Shown: one piece after another, positions 1-8,551 of the stretch
Layout: every line of letters begins with the position of its first letter
Numbering within the stretch: the first letter of the stretch is position 1
Made by a program: the position numbers and the translations under genes
Assembly: GCF_002078175.1 (NCBI RefSeq)
Contig: NZ_MWFK01000001.1
Span: 3,534,001 to 3,598,000, forward strand
DNA: 64,000 bases
Direction of reading: 5' to 3'
Source: Streptomyces sp. M41(2017)
GTDB lineage: Bacteria; Actinomycetota; Actinomycetes; Streptomycetales; Streptomycetaceae
The notes under the pieces: model-generated
Databases searched by the model: none
Seen by the model: only the letters and a program-made list of their open reading frames with translations
Told to the model about the DNA's origin: nothing

Positions 1-738
1 GTGGTCTCCATCCCGCGCGACACCCTGGTCGACCGGCCGTCCTGCACCGACGCCGAGGGCACCACCCACGACGCGGCCTCCGGCGTGATGTTCAACTCCG
101 CGTACTCCACCGGCGGCGCCACCTGCGCGGTGAAGACCGTCGAGTCCGTCAGCGGCATCCGCATGGACCACTACGTCGAGGTCGACTTCACCGGCTTCCA
201 GAAGCTCATCGACGACCTCGGCGGCGTCAAGGTCACCACGACCAAGAGCATCAAGGACCCCGACAGCCATCTGCACCTGACGGCCGGCACGCACACCCTC
301 GACGGTGAGCAGGCGCTCGGCCTGGTGCGCACCCGCCACGGCGTCGGCGACGGCTCCGACCTGGGCCGCATCCAGCTCCAGCAGGCCTTCATCAAGGCCC
401 TGGTCGACCAGGTCAAGCACCTCGGCGTGCTGTCCAGCCCGAAGAAGCTCTACGACCTGGCCGACACCGCGACCAAGACGGTCACCACCGACTCCGACAT
501 CGGTTCGGTCACCGACCTCGCGTCCTTCGCCAACGGACTCAAGGGCATCAGCTCGTCGCACATGACCATGGTGACGATGCCGGTCCAGTACGACCGTGCC
601 GACGCCAACCGCGTCCTGGTCGACAAGGACAAGGCGGCGCAGGTCTGGAAGGCGCTCAAGGACGACCGGCCGATCCCGAAGTCGGCCACCGAGGGCACCG
701 CCACCGGCTCCGCGAAGAACGTCGTCAGCTCCGGCTGA
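1..738 (+). CDS. LCP (LytR-CpsA-Psr) family protein, 5' truncated
   Basis: The reading frame is open from the first base and runs about 245 codons to TGA, so the N-terminus (cytoplasmic tail, TM helix and start of the LCP domain) lies outside the window. Visible LCP features are the early 'SIPRDT' strand with its conserved Arg, the '[14 protein letters not shown]' block, '[14 protein letters not shown]' and '[15 protein letters not shown]', which supply the Arg residues that grip polyprenyl pyrophosphate. LCP enzymes act outside the membrane and transfer undecaprenyl-linked glycopolymers to peptidoglycan. The WecA/TagO-like transferase 6 kb downstream catalyses the first step of such polymers, which fits. 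The C-terminal tail is short and Ala/Thr/Ser rich. Family assignment is firm; the substrate polymer is unknown. Confidence 0.9.
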   Translation: MVSIPRDTLVDRPSCTDAEGTTHDAASGVMFNSAYSTGGATCAVKTVESVSGIRMDHYVEVDFTGFQKLIDDLGGVKVTTTKSIKDPDSHLHLTAGTHTLDGEQALGLVRTRHGVGDGSDLGRIQLQQAFIKALVDQVKHLGVLSSPKKLYDLADTATKTVTTDSDIGSVTDLASFANGLKGISSSHMTMVTMPVQYDRADANRVLVDKDKAAQVWKALKDDRPIPKSATEGTATGSAKNVVSSG

Positions 739-812
739 CCCCGCCCGGGAGGCCGCCCGGCGCCGCTCCGCCCCTGCTCACCGGGCCGGGGCCGGCCCCG
801 CGGCGCCCGGGG

Positions 813-838
813 GGAATAGATCATCGCGTCCCCCGGTT
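813..838 (+). promoter_or_regulatory. Sigma-R-type promoter of rpmE
   Basis: GGAAT at 813-817 is followed by exactly 18 bases and then GTT at 836-838, the consensus spacing of the thiol-stress sigma factor SigR in Streptomyces (GGAAT-N18-GTT). It lies about 105 bases upstream of the rpmE start. rpmE is, from memory, a described SigR target in S. coelicolor. Transcription would begin roughly at 843-848. Confidence 0.7.
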
Positions 839-941
839 TTGGGGGATACGGCCAGTGCTGGCAGACTGGTACGTCGGCCCCGGTTCACGCACCCGCATCC
901 CGCGGCGGCGACCCGGAGCCCTCCCGAAACTAGGAGACACC

Positions 942-1163
942 TTGAAGCGCGACATCCACCCCGAGTACGTCGAGACGCAGGTCAGCTGCACCTGTGGCGC
1001 GTCGTTCACCACCCGGAGCACCATCGACTCCGGCACCATCCGTGCCGAGGTCTGCTCCGAGTGCCACCCGTTCTACACGGGCAAGCAGAAGATCCTCGAC
1101 ACCGGTGGCCGCGTGGCCCGCTTCGAGGCCCGCTTCGGCAAGGCTGCCGCTGCCAACAAGTAG
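942..1163 (+). CDS. rpmE: 50S ribosomal protein L31, zinc-binding form
   Basis: This 73-residue L31 begins at a TTG (MKRDIHPEY) with an AGGAG about 6 bases upstream. A longer ATG-initiated frame from 855 is not needed and has no family support. Cys16, Cys18, Cys38 and Cys41 form the zinc ribbon of the C+ type L31, as opposed to the zinc-free paralogue RpmE2. L31 bridges the two ribosomal subunits. Zinc-bearing L31 proteins serve as a mobilisable zinc reservoir and are redox-sensitive, consistent with the SigR-type promoter upstream. A strong hairpin follows the stop, so the gene is probably monocistronic. Confidence 0.96.
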   Translation: MKRDIHPEYVETQVSCTCGASFTTRSTIDSGTIRAEVCSECHPFYTGKQKILDTGGRVARFEARFGKAAAANK

Positions 1164-1172
1164 CGAGCCCAC

Positions 1173-1222
1173 AGCGCCGGTCCTCGGCGTCCCCGGCACG
1201 GGGGCGCCGGGACCGGCGCTTT
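1173..1222 (+). terminator. Intrinsic terminator of rpmE
   Basis: An 11-bp stem (AGCGCCGGTCC pairing with GGACCGGCGCT) encloses a second stem (CGGCG..CCCC with GGGG..CGCCG) and ends in TTT. It begins nine bases after the rpmE stop. Confidence 0.75.
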
Positions 1223-1328
1223 GCGGTGCAGCCCTTTCCCCGGGTTCCGGCCACGCCGGTAACAGGGGCCCCCATGCCGTACCCCACGTCCCCGAGTCCA
1301 TGACGGGGACAGTCCATTGGAGCCGGAG

Positions 1329-2405
1329 ATGTTCGAGGCGGTCGAGGAACTGATCGGTGAGCACGCCGATCTGGAGAAGAAGCTCGCTGACCCGTCGGTC
1401 CACGCCGACCAGGCCAACGCGCGCAAGCTCAACAAGCGCTACGCCGAGCTGACCCCGATCGTCGCGACGTACCGCTCCTGGAAGCAGACCGGGGACGACA
1501 TCGGCACGGCGAAGGAGTTCGCCGCCGACGACCCCGATTTCGTCGCCGAGGTCAAGGACCTGGAGAAGCAGCGCGAGGAGCTCACCGAGAAGCTCCGCCT
1601 GCTCCTGGTCCCGCGCGACCCGAGCGACGACAAGGACGTCATCCTGGAGATCAAGGCGGGCGCCGGCGGCGACGAGTCCGCCCTGTTCGCCGGTGACCTC
1701 CTGCGCATGTACCTCCGCTACGCCGAGCGCATCGGGTGGAAGACCGAGATCATCGACTCCACCGAGTCCGAGCTCGGCGGTTACAAGGACGTCCAGGTCG
1801 CCGTGAAGACCAAGGGCGGCCAGGGTGCCACCGAGCCCGGCCAGGGCGTCTGGGCCCGCCTCAAGTACGAGGGCGGCGTGCACCGCGTGCAGCGCGTGCC
1901 CTCCACCGAGTCGCAGGGCCGCATCCACACCTCCGCCGCCGGCGTGCTCGTCACCCCCGAAGCCGAGGAGGTCGACGTCGAGATCCACGCGAACGACCTG
2001 CGGATCGACGTCTACCGCTCCTCCGGCCCCGGCGGCCAGTCCGTCAACACCACCGACTCCGCCGTGCGCATCACGCACATTCCCACCGGAGTCGTCGCTT
2101 CCTGCCAGAACGAGAAGAGCCAGCTGCAGAACAAGGAGCAGGCGATGCGTATCCTGCGCTCCAGGCTTCTCGCGGCGGCCCAGGAAGAAGCGGAACGGGA
2201 GGCCGCGGACGTCCGCCGCAGCCAGGTCCGCACCGTCGACCGCTCCGAGAAGATCCGTACGTACAACTTCCCGGAGAATCGCATCTCGGACCACCGCGTC
2301 GGCTTCAAGGCGTACAACTTGGACCAGGTCCTGGACGGCGACCTCGACGCGATGATCCAGGCCTGCGTCGACGCGGACTCGGCAGCCAAGCTCGCCGCCG
2401 CGTAA
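1329..2405 (+). CDS. prfA: Peptide chain release factor 1
   Basis: RF1 recognises UAA and UAG stop codons and triggers hydrolysis of peptidyl-tRNA. The 358-residue product has the stop-codon-reading P-x-T tripeptide as PST (191-193, inside the '[15 protein letters not shown]' block that distinguishes RF1 from RF2) and the catalytic GGQ loop at 235-237. The ATG at 1329 ([12 protein letters not shown]) is preferred to the TTG at 1317 because it gives the usual RF1 N-terminus. prmC, whose product methylates the GGQ glutamine, follows 37 bases downstream, the normal bacterial arrangement. Confidence 0.98.
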   Translation: MFEAVEELIGEHADLEKKLADPSVHADQANARKLNKRYAELTPIVATYRSWKQTGDDIGTAKEFAADDPDFVAEVKDLEKQREELTEKLRLLLVPRDPSDDKDVILEIKAGAGGDESALFAGDLLRMYLRYAERIGWKTEIIDSTESELGGYKDVQVAVKTKGGQGATEPGQGVWARLKYEGGVHRVQRVPSTESQGRIHTSAAGVLVTPEAEEVDVEIHANDLRIDVYRSSGPGGQSVNTTDSAVRITHIPTGVVASCQNEKSQLQNKEQAMRILRSRLLAAAQEEAEREAADVRRSQVRTVDRSEKIRTYNFPENRISDHRVGFKAYNLDQVLDGDLDAMIQACVDADSAAKLAAA

Positions 2406-2442
2406 GCAGCTCACGACAACAGCTCAGCCCCGGAGGACCAGC

Positions 2443-3324
2443 GTGCAGCAACATTTTGGGGGTCGACCCCCGAACTCCCGCAGCGTGCTGCTCGCGGAAG
2501 TCGCCCAGGCCACCCAGCGGCTTGCCGACGCCGGCGTGCCCTCGCCGCGCAACGACGCGGAGGAACTCGCCGCCTTCGTGCACGGCGTGAAGCGGGGCGA
2601 GCTGCACACCGTCAAGGACGCGGACTTCGACGCCCGCTACTGGGAGGTCATCGCGCGCCGCGAGGCGCGTGAACCGCTCCAGCACATCACCGGGCGCGCC
2701 TACTTCCGCTACCTCGAACTCCAGGTGGGGCCCGGTGTGTTCGTGCCCCGGCCGGAGACCGAGTCGGTCGTCGGCTGGGCCATAGACGCCGTCCGCGCGA
2801 TGGACGTCGTCGAACCGCTGATCGTCGACCTGTGCACCGGATCGGGCGCCATCGCGCTCGCCCTCGCGCAGGAGGTCCCGCGCTCCCGTGTGCACGCCGT
2901 GGAGCTGTCCGAGGACGCCCTCAGGTGGACGCGCAAGAACGTCGAGGGGTCCAGGGTCGACCTGCGCCAGGGAGACGCCCTGGAGGCCTTCCCGGACCTC
3001 GACGGCCAGGTGGACCTGGTGATCTCCAACCCTCCGTACATCCCGCTCACCGAGTGGGAGTACGTGCAGCCGGAGGCCCGCGACCACGACCCCGAACTCG
3101 CCCTGTTCTCGGGGGAGGACGGACTCGACCTCATCCGCGGCATCGAGCGCACCGCGCACCGGCTGCTGCGCCCCGGAGGCGTCGTCGTCGTCGAGCACGC
3201 CGACACCCAGGGCGGACAGGTTCCGTGGATCTTCACCGAGGAGCGGGGCTGGGCCGACGCGGCCGACCACCCCGACCTCAACAACCGGCCCCGCTTCGCG
3301 ACCGCCCGCAAGGCGATGCCGTGA
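2443..3324 (+). CDS. prmC: Release factor glutamine N5-methyltransferase
   Basis: PrmC (HemK) uses S-adenosylmethionine to methylate the Gln of the GGQ loop of release factors. The 293-residue protein has the N-terminal helical RF-binding domain (about 1-100), the SAM-binding 'DLCTGSGAIAL' (129-139) and the amide-binding NPPY at 196-199. The GTG at 2443 has a GGAGG six bases upstream. An in-frame GTG at 2485 would give a terminus closer to relatives (LLAEVAQATQRL) but has no visible ribosome site, so the longer form is chosen. It lies in an operon with prfA and probably the downstream sua5 gene. Confidence 0.96.
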   Translation: MQQHFGGRPPNSRSVLLAEVAQATQRLADAGVPSPRNDAEELAAFVHGVKRGELHTVKDADFDARYWEVIARREAREPLQHITGRAYFRYLELQVGPGVFVPRPETESVVGWAIDAVRAMDVVEPLIVDLCTGSGAIALALAQEVPRSRVHAVELSEDALRWTRKNVEGSRVDLRQGDALEAFPDLDGQVDLVISNPPYIPLTEWEYVQPEARDHDPELALFSGEDGLDLIRGIERTAHRLLRPGGVVVVEHADTQGGQVPWIFTEERGWADAADHPDLNNRPRFATARKAMP

Positions 3325-3425
3325 GCCCGGCCCACCGCGTCCCGGCGCCCGGCGACAGGGCACGCGCACGCATCGTGTTCCCCCCGTTTCCCCACCAGCA
3401 GTACGTGTACGAGGAGGCCCGCTAA

Positions 3426-4073
3426 ATGGCACGGCGATACGACACCAACGACGCGACCGACCGCACCACCGGTCTGCGCGAGGCAGCGTCCGCCGTCCGC
3501 CGTGGCGAACTGGTGGTCCTCCCGACGGACACCGTCTACGGCGTCGGCGCCGACGCGTTCACCTCCGAGGCCGTGGCCGACCTGCTCGACGCCAAGGGAC
3601 GGGGCCGCAACATGCCCACTCCCGTCCTCATCGGCTCCCCGAACACCCTGCACGGCCTCGTCACGGACTTCTCCGAGATGGCGTGGGAACTCGTCGACGC
3701 GTTCTGGCCCGGTGCCCTCACGCTCGTCGCCAAGCACCAGCCGTCCCTCCAGTGGGACCTCGGCGACACCCGCGGCACGGTGGCGATCCGCATGCCGCTG
3801 CACCCCGTCGCCATCGAGCTGCTCACCGAGGTCGGCCCGATGGCCGTCTCCTCGGCCAACCTCACGGGCCACCCCTCCCCGGAGACCTGTGACGCCGCGC
3901 AGGACATGCTCGGGGACTCCATCTCGGTCTACCTGGACGGCGGCCCCACCCCGGGCAACGTGCCCTCCTCGATCGTCGACGTGACCGGCAAGGTCCCGGT
4001 GCTGCTGCGCGCGGGCGCCCTGTCGGCGGAGGAGCTCCGGAAGGTCGTACCCGACCTCGAGGTGGCGAATTGA
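3426..4073 (+). CDS. L-threonylcarbamoyladenylate synthase (Sua5/YciO/YrdC family)
   Basis: The enzyme makes threonylcarbamoyl-AMP from threonine, bicarbonate and ATP, the first step of the t6A37 modification of ANN-decoding tRNAs. Family signatures are 'PTDTVYGVG' (33-41), the basic 'KGRGRNMPTPV' segment, 'FWPGALTLV' and 'SSANLTG' (142-148). At 215 residues it is the single-domain form without the extra Sua5 C-terminal domain. GAGGAGG lies a few bases before the ATG. It sits about 100 bases after prmC, a prfA-prmC-sua5 order common in actinobacteria and other bacteria. Confidence 0.94.
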   Translation: MARRYDTNDATDRTTGLREAASAVRRGELVVLPTDTVYGVGADAFTSEAVADLLDAKGRGRNMPTPVLIGSPNTLHGLVTDFSEMAWELVDAFWPGALTLVAKHQPSLQWDLGDTRGTVAIRMPLHPVAIELLTEVGPMAVSSANLTGHPSPETCDAAQDMLGDSISVYLDGGPTPGNVPSSIVDVTGKVPVLLRAGALSAEELRKVVPDLEVAN

Positions 4074-4125
4074 CCGCCCCTGCCTCCTCCCGGCCCCCCG
4101 CTCCGCACGACCAGGGGGACCCCCC

Positions 4126-4773
4126 ATGCGTGGCATAGGCACGGGGATCACGGGGACCGACGGGTCCCCCAGGGAGTCCTTCCGCATCCTCCACGTCAGC
4201 ACCGGCAACGTGTGCCGCTCGCCCATCACCGAGCGGCTGACCCGCCATGCCCTCGCCGACCGGCTCGGCGACCCCCGGTGGGGCGGCCTCATCGTGGAGA
4301 GCGCCGGCACCTGGGGCCACGAGGGCGCGCCCATGGAGGCCAACGCGGCGACCGTCCTCGCCGACTTCGGCGCGGACCCCTCCGGCTTCGTCGGGCGTGA
4401 ACTGCTCGACGACCACGTCATCCGCGCCGACCTCGTCCTGACGGCCACCCGCGACCACCGCGCGCAGGTCATCTCCATGGGGCACTCGGCGGGCCTGCGC
4501 ACCTTCACCCTGAAGGAGTTCACCCGCCTCGTCCGCGCCATAGACCCGGCGACCCTGCCGCCCCTGGAACACGGCGTCGTCGAACGCGCCGTCGCCCTGG
4601 TGCGCGCCGCCGCCGCCCTGCGGGGCTGGCTGCTGGCCCCGACGGCGGAGGCGGACGAGGTCTTCGACCCCTACGGGGCGCCGCTGCCGTTCTTCCGGTC
4701 CATCGGCGACGAGATCAACGAGGCGCTCGACCCGGTCGTCACCGCCCTGACGGGGGTACGCGCCCGGACCTGA
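4126..4773 (+). CDS. Low-molecular-weight tyrosine phosphatase-like protein lacking the nucleophilic Cys
   Basis: The protein has the LMW-PTPase fold signature. The P-loop reads HVSTGNVCRSP (23-33), followed by 'VESAGTWGHEGAPM' and a late DPYGAP (181-186) matching the general-acid Asp-Pro. In active enzymes the loop begins with Cys (C-x4-C-R-S). Here the nucleophile position is Ser25, while the second Cys (Cys30) and Arg31 are kept. Loss of the thiolate should abolish classical phosphatase chemistry, so it may bind phosphotyrosine or arsenate-like anions without turnover, or use other chemistry. I believe the Ser is shared by other Streptomyces copies, but this is recalled and unchecked. GGGGGA precedes the ATG. 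It lies between sua5 and glyA. Confidence 0.8.
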   Translation: MRGIGTGITGTDGSPRESFRILHVSTGNVCRSPITERLTRHALADRLGDPRWGGLIVESAGTWGHEGAPMEANAATVLADFGADPSGFVGRELLDDHVIRADLVLTATRDHRAQVISMGHSAGLRTFTLKEFTRLVRAIDPATLPPLEHGVVERAVALVRAAAALRGWLLAPTAEADEVFDPYGAPLPFFRSIGDEINEALDPVVTALTGVRART

Positions 4774-4867
4774 CATCGGGCGTCCCGGGAGACGGACATC
4801 AGGCGTCGCGGGGCCCGCGGTCCTACATTGGACATAGCGCGCGTCCCCGCCGAGTCCGGAGTCCACC

Positions 4868-6106
4868 ATGCCGGTCACCCAGATGCCCGAAGCGGATGTC
4901 CTCCTGCGCCAGGACCCCGAGATGGCGGAGATCCTGCGCGGTGAGCTGGACCGGCAGTCCACGACGCTCCAGCTGATCGCCGCCGAGAACTTCACCTCGC
5001 CCGCCGTGCTGGCCGCGCTCGGCTCCCCGATGGCGAACAAGTACGCCGAGGGATACCCCGGCGCCCGCCACCACGGCGGCTGCGAACTCGTCGACGTCGC
5101 CGAACGCGTCGCCGTCGACCGCGCCAAGGCCCTGTTCGGCGCCGACCACGCCAACGTGCAGTCCCACTCCGGGAGTTCGGCCGTCCTCGCCGCGTACGCC
5201 GCCCTGCTGCGCCCCGGTGACACCGTGCTGGCGATGGGCCTGCGCTCCGGCGGTCACCTCACCCACGGCTCGCCCGCGAACTTCTCCGGACGCTGGTTCG
5301 ACTTCGTCGGATACGGGGTCGAGGCGGAGACCGGGCTCATCGACCACGAGGAGGTGCGCGCGCTGGCCCGCGCCCACCGCCCCAAGGCCGTCGTCTGCGG
5401 ATCGATCTCCTACCCCCGGCACATCGACTACGCCTTCTTCCGGGAGATCGCCGACGAGGCCGGCGCCTATCTGATTGCGGACGCCGCCCACCCCATCGGG
5501 CTCGTCGCCGGGGGAGCGGCACCCCATCCGGTGCCGTACGCCGACGTGGTGTGCGCGACGACGCACAAGGTGCTCCGGGGGCCGCGCGGCGGGATGATCC
5601 TGTGCGGGAGCGAGCTGGCCGAGCGGGTGGACCGGGCGGTCTTCCCGTTCACCCAGGGCGGCGCGCAGATGCACACCATCGCGGCGAAGGCCGTCGCGTT
5701 CGGCGAGGCGGCGACCCCGGCGTTCACGGCGTACGCCCATCAGGTGGTCGCCAACGCACGGGTGCTGGCCGCCGGACTGGACGCGGAGGGGCTCGCCGTC
5801 ACCACCGGTGGCACCGACACCCACCTCGTCACGGTGGATCCGGCGCCGCTCGGTGTCGACGGGCGCACGGCGCGTGGCCGGCTCGCCGCCGCCGGTATGG
5901 TCCTCGACACGTGTGCGCTGCCCCACGGCGACGCCCGTGGCCTGCGGCTGGGCACCGCGGCGCTGACCACCCAGGGAATGGGCGAGGCGGAGGCCGCGCG
6001 GGTCGCGGTGCTGTTCGCCGGGGTGCTGCGGGACGAGATCGAGGCCAGGCGGGCGCGTGAAGAAGTGCGGGAGCTGACCGGAAGATTTCCCCCATATCCG
6101 GACTGA
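4868..6106 (+). CDS. glyA: Serine hydroxymethyltransferase (divergent paralogue)
   Basis: This PLP enzyme family interconverts serine and glycine with tetrahydrofolate. The 412-residue product keeps 'LQLIAAENFTS', 'YAEGYPGARHHGGCE', 'SGGHLTHG' and the PLP lysine Lys234 in 'TTHKVLRGPRGG'. Several usually invariant stretches are changed: 'DAAHPIGLVAGG' replaces the common DxAHIAGLVA, and 'GLRSGGHLTHG' replaces LxxGGHLTHG. Streptomyces carry more than one glyA; this looks like the accessory copy, and its preferred substrate is uncertain. It starts at an ATG with GGAG about 7 bases upstream. It follows the phosphatase-like gene by about 90 bases. Confidence 0.87.
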   Translation: MPVTQMPEADVLLRQDPEMAEILRGELDRQSTTLQLIAAENFTSPAVLAALGSPMANKYAEGYPGARHHGGCELVDVAERVAVDRAKALFGADHANVQSHSGSSAVLAAYAALLRPGDTVLAMGLRSGGHLTHGSPANFSGRWFDFVGYGVEAETGLIDHEEVRALARAHRPKAVVCGSISYPRHIDYAFFREIADEAGAYLIADAAHPIGLVAGGAAPHPVPYADVVCATTHKVLRGPRGGMILCGSELAERVDRAVFPFTQGGAQMHTIAAKAVAFGEAATPAFTAYAHQVVANARVLAAGLDAEGLAVTTGGTDTHLVTVDPAPLGVDGRTARGRLAAAGMVLDTCALPHGDARGLRLGTAALTTQGMGEAEAARVAVLFAGVLRDEIEARRAREEVRELTGRFPPYPD

Positions 6107-6235
6107 CCGCGGGTACATGTGCACAGGTGCACGGCCACTCGTGCAACCATCGTCGCTACCCGGAAGTCCCCAACCATATGCGTGCATCGCTAGGGTGTGG
6201 GGCTGTGATGGCCAGCGAGACCTGTGGGGAAGCCC

Positions 6236-7591
6236 GTGCGTGAATACCTGCTGACGCTCTGCATCACGGCCGCGGTGACGTATCTGCTGACAGGGCCGGT
6301 ACGGAAGTTCGCGATCGTGGCCGGAGCCATGCCGGAAATCCGTGCGCGCGACGTGCACCGTGAACCCACGCCGCGGCTCGGCGGCATCGCGATGTTCTTC
6401 GGCCTGTGCGCCGGTCTGCTGGTGGCGGACCACCTGACGAACCTCAACGAGGTCTTCGCCAACTCGAACGAACCGCGTGCCCTGCTCTCCGGAGCCGCGC
6501 TGATCTGGCTGATCGGCGTGCTGGACGACAAGTTCGAGATCGACGCCCTGATCAAGCTGGGCGGGCAGATGATCGCCGCCGGCGTGATGGTGGTGCAGGG
6601 TCTGACGATCCTGTGGCTGCCGATCCCGGGCGTCGGCCTGGTCGCGCTGACCCAGTGGCAGGGCACGCTGCTGACGGTGGCCCTCGTCGTCATCACGATC
6701 AACGCGGTCAACTTCGTGGACGGCCTCGACGGACTGGCCGCCGGTGTGGTGTGCATCGCGTCCGCCGCGTTCTTCCTGTACGCCTACCGGATCTGGTACT
6801 CGTACGGCATCGAGGCGGCCGCCCCGGCGACGCTGTTCGCGGCGATCCTGATGGGCATGTGCCTGGGCTTCCTGCCGCACAACATGCATCCCGCGCGGAT
6901 CTTCATGGGTGACTCCGGCTCGATGCTCATCGGCCTGGTGCTGGCCGCCGGCGCGATCTCCATCACGGGGCAGATCGACCCCGACGTGATGAACCTCTTC
7001 TCCGGTTCCGAGCGCAACACCGTCCACCAGACGGTGCCCGTGTTCATCCCGCTGCTGCTGCCGCTGACGATCATCGCGATCCCGGCCGCCGACCTCGTGC
7101 TCGCCATCGTGCGGCGCACCTGGCGCGGACAGTCGCCGTTCGCGGCGGACCGCGGGCACCTGCACCACCGCCTCCTGGAGGTCGGCCACTCGCACAGCCG
7201 CGCTGTGCTGATCATGTACTTCTGGTCGGCGCTGATCTCGTTCGGCGCTCTCGCCTACTCGGTCAACTCCGGGGCCATGTGGAGCGTGCTGGCCATCGCG
7301 GCCCTCAGCGCGGTCGGTCTGGTGCTGCTCCTGCTGCCGCGCTTCACACCGCGAGCCCCGCGCTGGGCGGAGCACCTCCTGCCGCCCCGCTACCGCCGCC
7401 GCAGGGCCGCTGCCTCGGCCGCCGGGGACGGGTCGCCCGTGACGCACGAGACGGCCGTCACGGACGGGCCGGACGAGGCACGTGAACACCGTGCCGCCGC
7501 GGTCGCCGGAGTCTCAGGAGTCAACGGGGCAACGGCAATTGGCGCCCGTTCGAGACTCCTGGACCGGCGTGAGGCCGAGTCGTCGCGCTGA
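6236..7591 (+). CDS. Polyprenyl-phosphate N-acetylhexosamine-1-phosphate transferase (WecA/TagO/MraY family)
   Basis: A multi-pass membrane enzyme that transfers sugar-1-phosphate from a UDP-sugar to undecaprenyl phosphate, starting synthesis of wall glycopolymers. Family motifs are the Mg-binding Asp pair in GVLDDKFE (Asp97-Asp98), 'NFVDGLDG' (159-166), 'ARIFMGDSGSM' and the cytosolic HLHHR loop that separates WecA/TagO from MraY. About eleven TM helices are followed by a polar Ala/Arg-rich C-terminal tail of roughly 80 residues. The GTG at 6236 has GGGGAAG a few bases upstream; a GTG at 6224 is in frame with a weaker site. Its partner could be the LCP ligase at the left edge. Confidence 0.92.
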   Translation: MREYLLTLCITAAVTYLLTGPVRKFAIVAGAMPEIRARDVHREPTPRLGGIAMFFGLCAGLLVADHLTNLNEVFANSNEPRALLSGAALIWLIGVLDDKFEIDALIKLGGQMIAAGVMVVQGLTILWLPIPGVGLVALTQWQGTLLTVALVVITINAVNFVDGLDGLAAGVVCIASAAFFLYAYRIWYSYGIEAAAPATLFAAILMGMCLGFLPHNMHPARIFMGDSGSMLIGLVLAAGAISITGQIDPDVMNLFSGSERNTVHQTVPVFIPLLLPLTIIAIPAADLVLAIVRRTWRGQSPFAADRGHLHHRLLEVGHSHSRAVLIMYFWSALISFGALAYSVNSGAMWSVLAIAALSAVGLVLLLLPRFTPRAPRWAEHLLPPRYRRRRAAASAAGDGSPVTHETAVTDGPDEAREHRAAAVAGVSGVNGATAIGARSRLLDRREAESSR

Positions 7592-7686
7592 CGTGAAGGT
7601 AAGAATCTGACTAACGCGTGACCAAGTCGTGGGGGAGCAAAGAACCCCAATACCAGACAAGTTGACCCCTTGGGCGCGCAGACGCG

Positions 7687-7712
7687 CACTGTCACTCTCA
7701 TGTGTGACAGTG
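7687..7712 (+). promoter_or_regulatory. Inverted repeat in the atp operon leader
   Basis: CACTGTCAC at 7687-7695 and GTGACAGTG at 7704-7712 form a perfect 9-bp inverted repeat with an 8-base centre, about 180 bases upstream of atpI in a 297-base gap that must hold the atp promoter. It has no T run, so an operator or mRNA stem is likelier than a terminator. No promoter hexamers in this gap were convincing. Confidence 0.45.
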
Positions 7713-7888
7713 AGCACACCAACCAGGTAAAGACCTCATCAAATAGTTTGTGATACGGTTCACGAGAACCCGGGACAGAGCCGAAGGACCCTAGTGCGAC
7801 GGTCCCTTGGCGTGAGGTTCTCTCTCCACCCGGGACTACGCTCGTCCATGACGACACCCTGCCCCCCTGAGCAAGCGGAGTTGCCGCC

Positions 7889-8326
7889 ATGCCGTCCAAT
7901 GACGCCCGGATTCTCCTTCAAGCCGCTGTACCCACAGCTGCCGTCGGCGCGATTGCCGCCGCGGTCAGTGGTGTGGTCGCCGGCGGCAAGGGAGCGGTCG
8001 GGGCGGTCGTCGCGACGCTGGTCGTGATCCTCTTCATGGGGCTCGGGCTCTACGTTCTGCAGCGCACCGCCAAATCGCTTCCGCACCTGTTCCAGGCGAT
8101 GGGTCTCTTGCTCTACACGGCGCAGATTCTTCTGCTGTTCATCTTCGTCGCCGCGTTCAAGAACACGTCGTTGTTCAACCCCAAGTCCTTCGCGCTCACC
8201 CTGGTCGTCACCACGCTCGCGTGGATCGGCGCACAGGCGCGTGCCCACATGAAGGCCAAGATCCTCTACGTCGAACCCGAGTCCTCGAAGGGCGACAAGC
8301 CCGAGAAGACAGGGCACTCGTCGTGA
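7889..8326 (+). CDS. atpI: ATP synthase protein I
   Basis: This 145-residue protein has four predicted membrane segments (about 12-32, 37-57, 70-92 and 103-120) and a polar C-terminal tail ending GDKPEKTGHSS. Position immediately ahead of atpB identifies it as AtpI, an assembly factor for the c-ring and an Mg-transport-linked protein in some bacteria. Sequence is poorly conserved in this family, so the call rests on topology and synteny. The 225-base gap before atpB contains no other gene. Confidence 0.88.
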   Translation: MPSNDARILLQAAVPTAAVGAIAAAVSGVVAGGKGAVGAVVATLVVILFMGLGLYVLQRTAKSLPHLFQAMGLLLYTAQILLLFIFVAAFKNTSLFNPKSFALTLVVTTLAWIGAQARAHMKAKILYVEPESSKGDKPEKTGHSS

Positions 8327-8551
8327 ACGGTAGGGCCGGGATAAGTGCGCGTAAGAGATCCTGCTATCGTCCGGTGCCAACTGCGGCATCGCGGGCGCGG
8401 GCATCTGAGCTGACGCCTGCTCAATCGCGAGGCTTGATGCCCCACAGCCGCCCCCACATCCGTAACACCAGTCCAGTGCCGAACCGCGGCTGTGCGCCGC
8501 GCCGACACAACGAGGTTGCCGTACCTATGCGCCACGCTGAAGGAGCCCGCG

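Noticed and set aside
6107..6235. Small frames between glyA and the WecA-like gene
   Set aside because: No ribosome site, no family features; too short to support.
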